64,000 bases of DNA from Nocardiopsis sp. YSL2 (GTDB taxonomy: Bacteria > Actinomycetota > Actinomycetes > Streptosporangiales > Streptosporangiaceae). The notes beneath the pieces were generated by a model. It saw only the letters and a program-made list of their open reading frames with translations. It had not been told where the DNA came from and made no database searches. Position numbers and translations under genes: made by a program. The stretch covers positions 5,394,001-5,458,000 of the forward strand of contig NZ_JAMOAO010000001.1 in assembly GCF_030555055.1 (NCBI RefSeq), written 5' to 3'. The first letter of the stretch is position 1. Every line of letters begins with the position of its first letter. Shown here in pieces: positions 52,964 through 61,263 of this stretch.

Positions 52964-54013
52964 GTGAGTGCAGACCCGACCCCCGGACCCGAAGGATCGA
53001 CGCTCTCGGAGCCGGTCACCATCTCGAAAATTGCGGAAGCCGCCGGTGTCTCGGTGCCGACCGTGTCCAAGGTCCTCAACGGCCGGGCCGACGTGGCCAG
53101 CCAGACCCGCGCGCGCGTGGAGGAGCTGATCCGCCGGCACGGCTACCGCCGTCGGCGCGGACCCGGCGGCGGCCGGTCCTCGATGATCGACCTCGTCTTC
53201 CACGAACTCGACAGCGCCTGGGCGATCGAGGTCATCCGCGGTGTGGAGAACGTCGCGCGCGCCGAGGGGCTGAGCGTGGTGCTCACCGAGTCCGGGGGCG
53301 AGCAGACGCCCCGCGAGGCCTGGGTCGACGCCGTCCTGGCGCGCCAGTCCACCGCGGCGATCCTGGTCTTCTCCGACCTGGCGCCCGAACAGCGCGCCCG
53401 CCTGGCCGCCCGCGACATCCCCTTCGTGGTCGTGGACCCGGCCGGGGACCCCGGGCCGGACATGCCCGCGGTGGGCTCGGCCAACTGGAACGGCGGCCTG
53501 GCCGCCACCCGCCACCTCATCGAACTCGGCCACCGGCGTATCGGGGTGATCGGCGGTCCGCGGCCCGTGCTGTGCAGCAAGGCCCGCATCGACGGCTACA
53601 CCTCGGCTCTGGACGCCGCCGGGATCGAGGTGGACCCCGACCTGATCCGCTACGGCGACTTCCACGTGGAGAGCGGCCGTGACCGGGGACGCGAGCTCCT
53701 CCGGCTGGACGACCCGCCCACCGCGATCTTCGCCGGCAGCGACCTGCAGGCCATGGGCCTGTACGAGGCCGCGCGCGAGCTGGGCGTGCGCATCCCCGAG
53801 GACCTCAGCGTCGTCGGCTACGACGACCTGCCCGTCGCCCGGTGGGTGGGCCCGCCGCTGACCACCGTGCGCCAGCCGCTCACCGAGATGGCCGAGGAGG
53901 CCACCCGGATGGCGCTCTCCCTGGCCCGCGGGGAGCGCCCCGCCAACCTGCGCCTGGACCTGGCCACCGACCTCGTGGTGCGGCGCAGCACGGCCGCGCC
54001 GGCGGCCACCTGA
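52964..54013 (+). CDS. LacI family repressor of the sugar transport/GH3 operon
   Basis: Protein of 349 residues. The HTH is ITISKIAEAAGVSVPTVSKVLNGRADVASQTRARVEEL-like (from about residue 18), followed by the periplasmic-binding-type sensor domain (MIDLVFHELDSAWAIEVIRGVE, IFAGSDLQAMGLYEAARELGVRIPEDLSVVGYDDLPVA). GTG 52964 has TAGTAT (52950-52955) nine bases upstream and no Shine-Dalgarno, so it is probably leaderless. It is divergent from the operon it most likely controls. Confidence 0.88.
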   Translation: MSADPTPGPEGSTLSEPVTISKIAEAAGVSVPTVSKVLNGRADVASQTRARVEELIRRHGYRRRRGPGGGRSSMIDLVFHELDSAWAIEVIRGVENVARAEGLSVVLTESGGEQTPREAWVDAVLARQSTAAILVFSDLAPEQRARLAARDIPFVVVDPAGDPGPDMPAVGSANWNGGLAATRHLIELGHRRIGVIGGPRPVLCSKARIDGYTSALDAAGIEVDPDLIRYGDFHVESGRDRGRELLRLDDPPTAIFAGSDLQAMGLYEAARELGVRIPEDLSVVGYDDLPVARWVGPPLTTVRQPLTEMAEEATRMALSLARGERPANLRLDLATDLVVRRSTAAPAAT

Positions 54014-54067
54014 GCGCCGACCAGGGGCTGTGACCCGTCCGCGACGTGGCCGGAGGACAATCCGGGC

Positions 54068-54988
54068 ATGAAGGTGAGTGCGGAGGGGCCCGAGCAGTGG
54101 GCCCAGGTGATCAGCGACAGTTTCGTGCCTCTGGCGCTGGCCGGGGTGTCCGATTCCTTCCGCGGCTCCGTCGAACAGACCGTCCTTCTGCCCGGCGTCA
54201 CCATGACCGGCGTCGACTCGCGCGGTCACTCGGTCGTGCTGCGCACGCCCCGCCTGACCAGGGTGGAACCGCGCGAGTTCTACCTGTTCTCGTTGCAGTT
54301 GGGCGGAGCGGGAACGGTGCTGCAGGGAGAACGGCGGGTGCCCCTGGCCCCCGGGTCGGGCGCGCTCTACGACGCCACACGTCCCTATCGACTCGCCTTT
54401 CCCGGGCCCATCCGGGAGATCGTCCTCCAGGTTCCGCGGCCCGCGCTGCGCGACCTCGTCGGCTGCGGCGAGGACGCGCTGTACGGCCGCGCGCTACCGG
54501 CCGCGGAGCCCGCCACCCGAGTGCTGGCCGCGTACCTGGGCGAACTCTCCGGAGTCGCCGACGGCCTGACCGGGGACCAGCGTGCCGAACTCGGACACAC
54601 CGCGCTGGGACTGCTGGCGACCGCCCTTCGCGCCTCGACCGGCACCGAAGCGCCCGCGGACACCGGCCGCGGGGCACTGCTGTCGGCCATGCGTGCCCAC
54701 GTGCGCGACCACTTCGCCGACCCGGACCTGACCGCGGGCCGACTGGCACGCGAACACGGAGTCTCGGCGCGCTACACGGCCCTGGTCTTCGCCGAGGCCG
54801 GGACCTCGCCGGCCGCCTACATCCGCGACCAGCGGCTGCGTGCCGCGCACCGGATGCTCACCGACCCCCGGCAGCGGCTGCGCACCATCGCCGGGATCGC
54901 CGCGGCGGTCGGCCTCCCCGACCGGACGACCTTCACCCGTGCCTTCACCCGCCGCTACGGCATCGCCCCCTCCGCGCTGCGGGAGTAG
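54068..54988 (+). CDS. AraC family regulator
   Basis: Protein of 306 residues. The N-terminal cupin-like ligand domain (about 20-190, with YLFSLQLGGAGTVLQGERRVPLAPG) precedes two C-terminal HTH motifs (LTAGRLAREHGVSARYTALVFAEAGTSPAAYI and IAGIAAAVGLPDRTTFTRAFTRRYG), a normal AraC layout resembling AraC-binding-like NitR regulators. It lies just upstream of a nitrilase gene on the same strand and probably controls it in response to nitriles. Confidence 0.88.
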   Translation: MKVSAEGPEQWAQVISDSFVPLALAGVSDSFRGSVEQTVLLPGVTMTGVDSRGHSVVLRTPRLTRVEPREFYLFSLQLGGAGTVLQGERRVPLAPGSGALYDATRPYRLAFPGPIREIVLQVPRPALRDLVGCGEDALYGRALPAAEPATRVLAAYLGELSGVADGLTGDQRAELGHTALGLLATALRASTGTEAPADTGRGALLSAMRAHVRDHFADPDLTAGRLAREHGVSARYTALVFAEAGTSPAAYIRDQRLRAAHRMLTDPRQRLRTIAGIAAAVGLPDRTTFTRAFTRRYGIAPSALRE

Positions 54989-55086
54989 TGCGCACGACGC
55001 CGCACGTCCGTGCACGTTGCGCCTCGCGGGCGGAGTGTGCGCCATCGACCATGGCCGCACGCCCTTCCCCGAACGAGGAGGACACG

Positions 55087-56121
55087 ATGTCCGGCACCTA
55101 TCGCGTCGCCGCCGTCCAGGCCGAGCCGGTGTGGCTCGACGCGGACGCGACCGTCGACAAGACCCTGGCCCTGATCGCCGAGGCCGCCGCCCGCGACGCG
55201 GCGCTCATCGCCTTCCCCGAGACCTGGATCCCCGGCTACCCGCTCTTCCTCTGGCTTGGCCCGGTGGCCGGGCAGATGCCCTCCATCGCCCGCTACCACG
55301 CCAACTCGCTGACCGTGGACGGGCGCCACCTGGCGGCGATCCGCCAGGCGGCCCGGCGCCACGGCATCACCGTGGCGCTCGGCTACAGCGAGAAGGACCA
55401 CGGCAGCCTGTACATGGCACAGTCGGTGTTCGGTGCCGACGGCGCGCTGGTCCTGCACCGCCGCAAGCTCAAGCCCACGCACGTCGAGCGCACCCTGTTC
55501 GGGGAGGGCGACGGCGGCGACCTGGTGGTGGCCGACACCCCGCTCGGCCGACTGGGCGCGCTCAACTGCTGGGAGCACCTTCAGCCGCTGGTGAAGTTCG
55601 CGATGTACGCCCAACACGAGCAGGTGCACGTCGCGGGCTGGCCCAGCTTCGGCCTGTACAGGGGACTCGCCCATGCCCTGGGGGAGGAGGCCAACATGGC
55701 GGTCACCCAGACCTACGCCCTGGAGGGCGGCTGCTTCGTGGTCGCGACCACGCAGGTCCTCGGACCGGCGGGTCTGGAGGTCTTCGCTCCGACCGACGGC
55801 CAACGCGCTCTGCTCTCTCCCGGGGCCGGATGCTCCCGGGTCTACGGCCCCGACGGTCGCCGGCTCACCGAGCCCCTGGACGAGCACACCGAGGGCCTGG
55901 TGCTCGCCGACATCGATCTGGGCCTGATCGACCTGGCCAAGAACGCCGCTGACCCGGTCGGCCACTACGCGCGACCGGACGTCCTCCGACTCCTGATGGA
56001 CGACCGCCCCCGCTCGGTGGTCCGTGTCCCGTCCGCGTCCCCGGGGCCGGTCTTCCCGGACCCCGACGAGCCCGAGCACGGATCCGCCGCCGGGACCGAG
56101 GACGAGGCCGCCGCGGTCTGA
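55087..56121 (+). CDS. Nitrilase
   Basis: Protein of 344 residues of the aliphatic/arylacetonitrilase branch. The catalytic triad is visible: Glu45 (FPETWIPGYP), Lys of HRRKLKPTHVER (near 127-129) and Cys161 (GALNCWEHLQPL). It hydrolyses nitriles directly to carboxylic acid and ammonia. Homologues form spirals. The C-terminal tail is acidic and disordered. ATG 55087 follows GAGGAGG. Location behind an AraC gene resembles NitR-nitrilase pairs of Rhodococcus. Confidence 0.9.
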   Translation: MSGTYRVAAVQAEPVWLDADATVDKTLALIAEAAARDAALIAFPETWIPGYPLFLWLGPVAGQMPSIARYHANSLTVDGRHLAAIRQAARRHGITVALGYSEKDHGSLYMAQSVFGADGALVLHRRKLKPTHVERTLFGEGDGGDLVVADTPLGRLGALNCWEHLQPLVKFAMYAQHEQVHVAGWPSFGLYRGLAHALGEEANMAVTQTYALEGGCFVVATTQVLGPAGLEVFAPTDGQRALLSPGAGCSRVYGPDGRRLTEPLDEHTEGLVLADIDLGLIDLAKNAADPVGHYARPDVLRLLMDDRPRSVVRVPSASPGPVFPDPDEPEHGSAAGTEDEAAAV

Positions 56122-56131
56122 GGACGCGTCC

Positions 56132-56163
56132 GGCGCCCCGGGGCGACCCCGCCCCGAGGCGCC
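56132..56163. terminator. Hairpin between nitrilase and convergent LacI gene
   Basis: Arms of 14 bases, GGCGCCCCGGGGCG (56132-56145) and CGCCCCGAGGCGCC (56150-56163), pair with one mismatch around a 4-base loop. It lies between the stops of two convergent genes, so it is probably a bidirectional terminator. Confidence 0.6.
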
Positions 56164-56230
56164 GCCCGGGTGCCGACCCCGCGCGTGCGCCCGGCCACGC
56201 GCTCGGGGGAGCGGATCGGCCGGGGACGGA

Positions 56231-57280
56231 TCAGGACCGGCGCGCGGCCGTGGACCCCCGGACCACGAGCTCGGGTGTGAACCACACGCGCTCGTGCCGG
56301 TGGCCGGGGTCGTTCAGTTCCGAGACGAGCAGGCGCATCGCCGAGCGCCCCAGGTCGAACTTGGGCTGGGCGACCGAGGTCAGCCCGGGGTGGACGAGGT
56401 CGGCGATGTCGACGTTGTCGTAGCCGACGACGGAGATGTCCTCGGGTACGCGGATCCCGCGCCGGCCCAGGCCCTTCATCAGGCCCAGCGCCAGCTGGTC
56501 GTTGGCGCAGAAGACGGCCTGGGGACGCTGCTTGGGACCGCCGGCCAGGACCGCGTCGACGGCCCGCTCCCCTTGGGCGGCGTTGAGCTGGGGCTGCTCG
56601 ACCACCCGGACGGCCTCGTCCGGGTCCAGGTGCGCCTCCGCGCACGCCTCGCGCAGCCCCTCGTGGCGGCGCCGCACCTGCTCGATCGCGAACGGGCCGG
56701 TCAGGAAGGTGATCCGCTCGTGTCCGAGCCCGATGAGGTGCCGTCCGGCGGCCAGCCCGCCCGCGTGGTTGTCCACGCTGACACTGCAGCCGACCTCCTC
56801 CGACACGTCGCCCCGGTCCAGGGCCACCCAGGCGGTGCCCTGCCTGGCCAGCCAGATCAGGTCGGACAGGTCGTCGTCCACGGGCATGACGACGGCGCCC
56901 GCCGCGCGCTGTTCGGCGAGCAGGCGCAGGTTGCGGCGCTGGCGGTCCTGCTGCTCTGCGGAGTTGAGCAGGACCACCGCCAGCCCGGCCGCTGCGGCCT
57001 CCTCCTCCACGCCGCGCGCGACCTCGGTGAAGAAGGGGTTGGTGACGTCCAGGACCAGCAGGCCCACCGACCCGCTGCGGCCCGAGCGCAGGCTGCTGCC
57101 GGAGGAGTTGCGCACGTAGTCGAGCTCGGCGATGGCCGCCTCGACCTTGCGGCGGGTCGTCGCGGCGACGCGCTCGGGCCGGTTGAGGACGTTGGACACC
57201 GTGCCGGGGGAGACCCCGGCGTGCCGGGCGACCTCGGTGATGCCCACCGTGCGGCGGGTGGCGCGTGGACTGGGACTCAA
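56231..57280 (-). CDS. LacI family repressor of L-rhamnose genes (predicted)
   Basis: Protein of 349 residues from TTG 57280. The HTH is VGITEVARHAGVSPGTVSNVLNRPERVAATTRRKVEAAIAEL (near residue 15), then a sensor domain with NPFFTEVARGVEEEAAAAGL, GHERITFLTGPF and VFCANDQLALGLMKGL. TTG is preferred because GGAG lies five bases upstream and because ATG 57358 would sit inside the -10 region of the predicted promoter. The 375-residue version from ATG 57358 remains possible. It diverges from rhaT. The palindromes at 26532, 26633, 57371 and 57532 are its likely targets. Confidence 0.85.
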   Translation of the reverse strand: MSPSPRATRRTVGITEVARHAGVSPGTVSNVLNRPERVAATTRRKVEAAIAELDYVRNSSGSSLRSGRSGSVGLLVLDVTNPFFTEVARGVEEEAAAAGLAVVLLNSAEQQDRQRRNLRLLAEQRAAGAVVMPVDDDLSDLIWLARQGTAWVALDRGDVSEEVGCSVSVDNHAGGLAAGRHLIGLGHERITFLTGPFAIEQVRRRHEGLREACAEAHLDPDEAVRVVEQPQLNAAQGERAVDAVLAGGPKQRPQAVFCANDQLALGLMKGLGRRGIRVPEDISVVGYDNVDIADLVHPGLTSVAQPKFDLGRSAMRLLVSELNDPGHRHERVWFTPELVVRGSTAARRS

Positions 57281-57370
57281 GGGTTCTCCACTGGGGCTCG
57301 AACGGTCGGGGCGACGCGCTCGAATGCTACTGACACGGCCCTCAGAACGTTGATTCATGCTCACACTCGG

Positions 57371-57386
57371 ATTGAAACGTGTCAAT
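57371..57386. promoter_or_regulatory. LacI-type operator and promoter of the rha regulator
   Basis: ATTGAAACGTGTCAAT (57371-57386) is a near-perfect palindrome matching the other rha sites. On the minus strand it overlaps TTGACA (57384-57379), which is 17 bases from GAGCAT (57361-57356), a plausible promoter. Bound repressor would cover the -35 element, giving autoregulation. Confidence 0.6.
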
Positions 57387-57490
57387 AACATTCCGGAACA
57401 CGGCGCCTCCGAGCGGGAGGGCCGAGGGGTGCCCAGGGGCGGTCCTGGCATCGTTACCAGCGTGATACCTGCGATTTCTTCGTCCTCCCC

Positions 57491-57543
57491 TTGACGGGGT
57501 AGTGTGCTGGACTTAACATCCATTTCATATTAAAACGTTTTTG
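57491..57543 (+). promoter_or_regulatory. Promoter and LacI-type operator of the rhamnose importer
   Basis: TTGACG (57491-57496) and TAACAT (57514-57519) are 17 bases apart. The palindrome AAAACGTTTT (57532-57541) lies about 12 bases past the -10, over the expected start site. It is the fourth site of the rha type in the window. Confidence 0.68.
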
Positions 57544-57548
57544 CACGA

Positions 57549-57569
57549 ATCTCCTGGACTCCAGGAGAT
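57549..57569 (+). promoter_or_regulatory. Perfect hairpin in the rhaT leader
   Basis: ATCTCCTGG-ACT-CCAGGAGAT is a 21-base palindrome with 9-base arms and a 3-base loop, between the operator and the rhaT ribosome-binding site (GAAGGAGGA). It may stabilise the 5' end of the importer mRNA; no T-run follows. Confidence 0.6.
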
Positions 57570-57594
57570 CGGCACAGGAAGAAGGAGGACGCAC

Positions 57595-59118
57595 GTGTCG
57601 GACGACCGATCACCAGTGCCTCCGCCCCTCGCGCTGGTGGACGTCACCAAGTCCTTCGGGAGCGTCCGAGCGCTGCGGGGACTGAGTCTGCACCTGCGTG
57701 CCGGGGAGATCCACGCGCTCGTGGGGGAGAACGGCGCGGGCAAGTCCACGCTGGTCAAGACCATAGCCGGAGTCCACCGGCCCGACGGCGGCCAGGTCCT
57801 GGTCGACGGGCGGACCACCGAGTTCACCGCGCCCGCCGACGCCCAGCGCGCCGGAGTCGCGGTCATCTACCAGGAGCCCACCCTCTTCCCCGACCTGTCG
57901 GTGGCCGAGAACATCTTCATCGGCCGCCAGCCCCGCACCCGCCTGGGCACCATCGACCGCGCCCGCATGCGCCGCGACACCGACGAGGTGTTCGGCCGCC
58001 TGGGCGTGGCGATCGAACCCGACCGGCCCGCGCGCGGCCTGTCCATCGCCGACCAGCAGCTGGTCGAGATCGCCAAGGCCATCACCCGCCACGCGCGGGT
58101 CCTGGTCATGGACGAGCCCACCGCCGCACTCTCGGGCGTCGAGGCCGAACGGCTGTTCACCGTCGCCCGCACCCTGCGCGACGAGGGCGCGGCCCTGCTG
58201 TTCATCTCCCACCGCTTCGACGAGGTGTTCGGTCTGTGCGACCGCATCACCGTCGTGCGCGACGGCGCCTTCGTCTCCTGCGATCCCACCGCGGACCTGG
58301 ACGTGGACACCGTCGTACGCCGCATGGTCGGACGCGACGTCAGCAGCCTCTACCCGAAGGAGGACGCCGAGTTCGGCGACACCGTCCTGGAGGTCGAGGG
58401 ACTGACCCGCCAGGGCGCCTTCGCCGACGTGTCCTTCTCGGTGCGCGCCGGGGAGATCGTCGCCTTGGCCGGCCTCGTCGGGGCGGGCCGCAGCGAGGTC
58501 GTCCGCGCCGTCTTCGGCGTCGACCGCTACGACGCGGGCACCGTCCGCGTCGGCGGCCGGGCCCTTCCCGCGGGCCGACCGCGCGCCGCCATGGACACCG
58601 GTATGGCGCTGGTCCCCGAGGACCGGCGCCAGCAGGGACTGGTCATGGAGTCCTCCATCGAACGCAACGCCACCGCGACCCGCCGGCGCCTGCTCAGCCG
58701 CTTCGGGCTGCTCGGCGCCCGCGCCGAACGCGAGAGCGCGCGGGAGTGGGGCGGCCGGCTCCAGCTCAAGTGCGGCGCGTTCACCGACGCCGTCGCGACG
58801 CTCTCCGGCGGCAACCAGCAGAAGGTCGTCCTGGCCAAGTGGCTCTCGACCGAGCCGCGTGTGCTCTTCATCGACGAACCCACCCGCGGCATCGACGTCG
58901 GCACCAAGGCCGAGGTCCACCGCCTGCTGTCCACCCTCGCGGGGGAGGGGCTGGCCATCGTCATGGTCTCCAGCGAACTCCCGGAGGTCCTGGGCATGGC
59001 CGACCGGGTCCTGGTCATGCACGAGGGCCGCGTCACCGCCGAACTCGACCGTGACGAGGCCGACGAGGAGTCGGTCATGTACGCGGCCACCGGACAGCGA
59101 CCGAGCGAGGCCGCCTGA
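57595..59118 (+). CDS. rhaT: Rhamnose ABC importer ATPase (two nucleotide-binding domains)
   Basis: Protein of 507 residues from GTG 57595 (GAAGGAGGAC upstream). It is a sugar importer ATPase of the RbsA/XylG type. The first domain has Walker A GENGAGKST (~43), signature LSIADQQ and Walker B VLVMDEPTAAL. The second has the family's degenerate Walker A GLVGAGRSE (~297), LSGGNQQKV and VLFIDEPTRGID. Context (rhaM, LacI, matching operators) assigns it to L-rhamnose. First gene of the rhaTPQS operon. Confidence 0.9.
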   Translation: MSDDRSPVPPPLALVDVTKSFGSVRALRGLSLHLRAGEIHALVGENGAGKSTLVKTIAGVHRPDGGQVLVDGRTTEFTAPADAQRAGVAVIYQEPTLFPDLSVAENIFIGRQPRTRLGTIDRARMRRDTDEVFGRLGVAIEPDRPARGLSIADQQLVEIAKAITRHARVLVMDEPTAALSGVEAERLFTVARTLRDEGAALLFISHRFDEVFGLCDRITVVRDGAFVSCDPTADLDVDTVVRRMVGRDVSSLYPKEDAEFGDTVLEVEGLTRQGAFADVSFSVRAGEIVALAGLVGAGRSEVVRAVFGVDRYDAGTVRVGGRALPAGRPRAAMDTGMALVPEDRRQQGLVMESSIERNATATRRRLLSRFGLLGARAERESAREWGGRLQLKCGAFTDAVATLSGGNQQKVVLAKWLSTEPRVLFIDEPTRGIDVGTKAEVHRLLSTLAGEGLAIVMVSSELPEVLGMADRVLVMHEGRVTAELDRDEADEESVMYAATGQRPSEAA

Positions 59119-60167
59119 TGAGCACACCCACCACCGCGTCCACCCCTGCGGCCACGGGGGCGCCGCCCGCGCCCGCCGCGCGAGCCGCCCGGCGCCGTCC
59201 CCAGGTCCGCGAACTCGGCGTCCTGCTGGCCGTCGTCGTCCTCATCGCGGCCACCTGGCTGCACAACCCCGGCTTCCTGTCCCACCAGGGAGTGCGCGAC
59301 CTGTTCCTGGGCGCCACCGTCCTGGCCGTCCTCGCCGTCGGCCAGGCCCTGGTCCTGATCACCAAGAACGTCGACCTGTCGGTCGGGTCCGTCATGGGCC
59401 TGTCCGCCTTCGGCACCGGCATCCTCTTCGTCTCCTTCCCGGGCCTGCCGGTCCCCGTCGTCATGCTCGCGGGCGTGCTCATCGGCCTGGTCTGCGGCCT
59501 GGCCAACGGCCTGCTCGTGACCACCGTGCAGGTCCCGGCACTGGTCGTCACCCTGGGTACCCTCTACGCCTACCGCGGCCTCAACCACTGGTGGGCGGGC
59601 GGCGGACAGGTCAACGCCCACGACATGCCGGACGGCTTCCTGTCCCTGGGCCGCGTCTCGGTCCTGGGGGTGCCGCTGCCCGCGGCGATCGCCGTGGTCG
59701 TCGTCGTGGCCGTGGGCCTGTACCTGGCCAACTTCCGCTCCGGCCGCGAGCTCTACGCGATCGGCTCCAACGCCGACGCCGCGCGCCTGTCCGGCATCCC
59801 CGCGGGCCGCCGCGTCATCACCGCCTTCGCCGTCAACGGCGCCCTGGCCGGGCTCGCCGGAGTCCTGTTCGCCGCCCGCTACGGCACCGTCGACTCCACC
59901 GTCGGCACCGGCATGGAACTGCAGGTCGTCGCGGCCGCCGTGGTCGGCGGCGTGGCCATCGCCGGGGGAGTGGGCACCGTCTACGGCGCCGCTCTGGGCG
60001 CCGTCCTGCTCACCACCATCACCGCCGCCCTGCCCATCTGGCAGATCGACCAGTTCTGGCAGCAGGCCGTGGTGGGCGCGCTCATCCTGGCCGCCATCGG
60101 CCTGGACCGCCTGCTGGCGCTGCGCACGGCCCGCAAGCTTCGAGGAGGAGGTGCCCGTGGCGCCTGA
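59118..60167 (+). CDS. rhaP: Rhamnose ABC importer permease
   Basis: Protein of 349 residues with eight to ten membrane helices of the BPD_transp_2 family. It has LITKNVDLSVGSVMGLSAFGTG, VPALVVTLGTLYAYRGLNHWW and GRELYAIGSNADAARLSGIPAGR. TGATG overlap with the rhaT stop. The Pro/Ala-rich N-terminus is cytoplasmic. It forms the membrane channel with rhaQ. Confidence 0.9.
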   Translation: MSTPTTASTPAATGAPPAPAARAARRRPQVRELGVLLAVVVLIAATWLHNPGFLSHQGVRDLFLGATVLAVLAVGQALVLITKNVDLSVGSVMGLSAFGTGILFVSFPGLPVPVVMLAGVLIGLVCGLANGLLVTTVQVPALVVTLGTLYAYRGLNHWWAGGGQVNAHDMPDGFLSLGRVSVLGVPLPAAIAVVVVVAVGLYLANFRSGRELYAIGSNADAARLSGIPAGRRVITAFAVNGALAGLAGVLFAARYGTVDSTVGTGMELQVVAAAVVGGVAIAGGVGTVYGAALGAVLLTTITAALPIWQIDQFWQQAVVGALILAAIGLDRLLALRTARKLRGGGARGA

Positions 60168-61263
60168 ACGCGTCATCACCAGTCCGGCCGCCGCTCCGGC
60201 GGCCGGACCCGAACGGCCCGGGGGCGTCCGGCGGATCGTCTCTCTGCTGTCCCTGCGCGAGTCACCCGTCGTCGCCGCCCTCGTCGTGGCACTGCTCGGC
60301 GCGTCCCTGTTCGTCGACATGTTCGCGTCCGGGCGCAACATCAGCTTCCTGCTGCTGAGCATCGCCGCCATCGCCCTGATGGCCCTGCCGATGACCCTCA
60401 TCGTCGTCACCGGTGAGATCGACCTGTCGGTGGCGAGCACGCTCGCCCTGACCAGCGCCACCCTGGGCGTGCTGTGGGAGTCCGGGATACCCATCGAAAC
60501 GGCGCTGTGGATCTGCCTGGCCGTCGGCGCCGGGCTGGGAGCCCTCAACGGCGTCCTGGTCACCGTCATGGGTCTGCCGTCGCTGGCCGTCACCATCGGC
60601 ACGATGGCCCTGTACCGCGGCCTGGCCTACGTCCTGCTGGGCGACCGGGCCGTGGCCAGCTACCCGCAGAGCTGGGTCAGCGGGGCCCGCGAGTCCTTCC
60701 TCGGCATCGAGGGGCTGCCATGGATCGCCGTGGGGGTGCTGGTCCTGGCCGTGCTCTTCGCCGTCCTGCTGCACGCCACCCCGGTCGGCCGCTCGCTGTT
60801 CGACATCGGCAACAACGACGAGGCCGCGCGGTTCACCGGAACACCCGTCCGATGGACCAAGTTCTGGCTCTTCACCCTCAGCGGTGTCGTCGCCGCCGGA
60901 GCGGGCGTCTTCTGGACCCTGCAGTACGGCACCTCCCGGGCCGACACGGCCTTCGGCCTGGAACTGCAGGTCGTGGCCGCCGTCCTGCTCGGCGGAGTGT
61001 CCATCTTCGGCGGGGTCGGCTCGATCCTCGGCGTCATGTGCGGCGTCGTGCTGCTCGGCGCCATCCGCAACGCGCTCCAACTCTTCGGGCTGTCCAGCGA
61101 GGTCCTGCAGATCATCACCGGTCTGATCCTCATCGCCTCCGTGGTCACACCCAACCTCGTGGCCAGGGTCCGCGCCAGACGCGCACCCGGGTCCCCACCC
61201 GTGTCCACACCCGTGCCCGTCCCCAGCTCCACCGACCGTCCACGTAATGGAGAACAGTCATGA
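60157..61263 (+). CDS. rhaQ: Rhamnose ABC importer permease
   Basis: Protein of 368 residues of the same permease family (LIVVTGEIDLSVASTLALTSATL, GLPSLAVTIGTMALYRGLAY, GRSLFDIGNNDEAARFTGTPV). GTG 60157 is preferred over GTG 60151 because GAGGAGGAG ends at 60150, giving normal spacing; this overlaps rhaP by 11 bases. The Pro/Thr-rich tail overlaps the rhaS start by four bases. Confidence 0.9.
   Translation: MAPERVITSPAAAPAAGPERPGGVRRIVSLLSLRESPVVAALVVALLGASLFVDMFASGRNISFLLLSIAAIALMALPMTLIVVTGEIDLSVASTLALTSATLGVLWESGIPIETALWICLAVGAGLGALNGVLVTVMGLPSLAVTIGTMALYRGLAYVLLGDRAVASYPQSWVSGARESFLGIEGLPWIAVGVLVLAVLFAVLLHATPVGRSLFDIGNNDEAARFTGTPVRWTKFWLFTLSGVVAAGAGVFWTLQYGTSRADTAFGLELQVVAAVLLGGVSIFGGVGSILGVMCGVVLLGAIRNALQLFGLSSEVLQIITGLILIASVVTPNLVARVRARRAPGSPPVSTPVPVPSSTDRPRNGEQS

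Noticed and set aside
57281..57523. Longer starts of the rha LacI regulator (ATG 57358 and further upstream)
   Set aside because: ATG 57358 coincides with the predicted -10 element and lacks a Shine-Dalgarno; the longer frame runs through the operator. TTG 57280 has GGAG at good distance and gives normal family length, though this is not proven.
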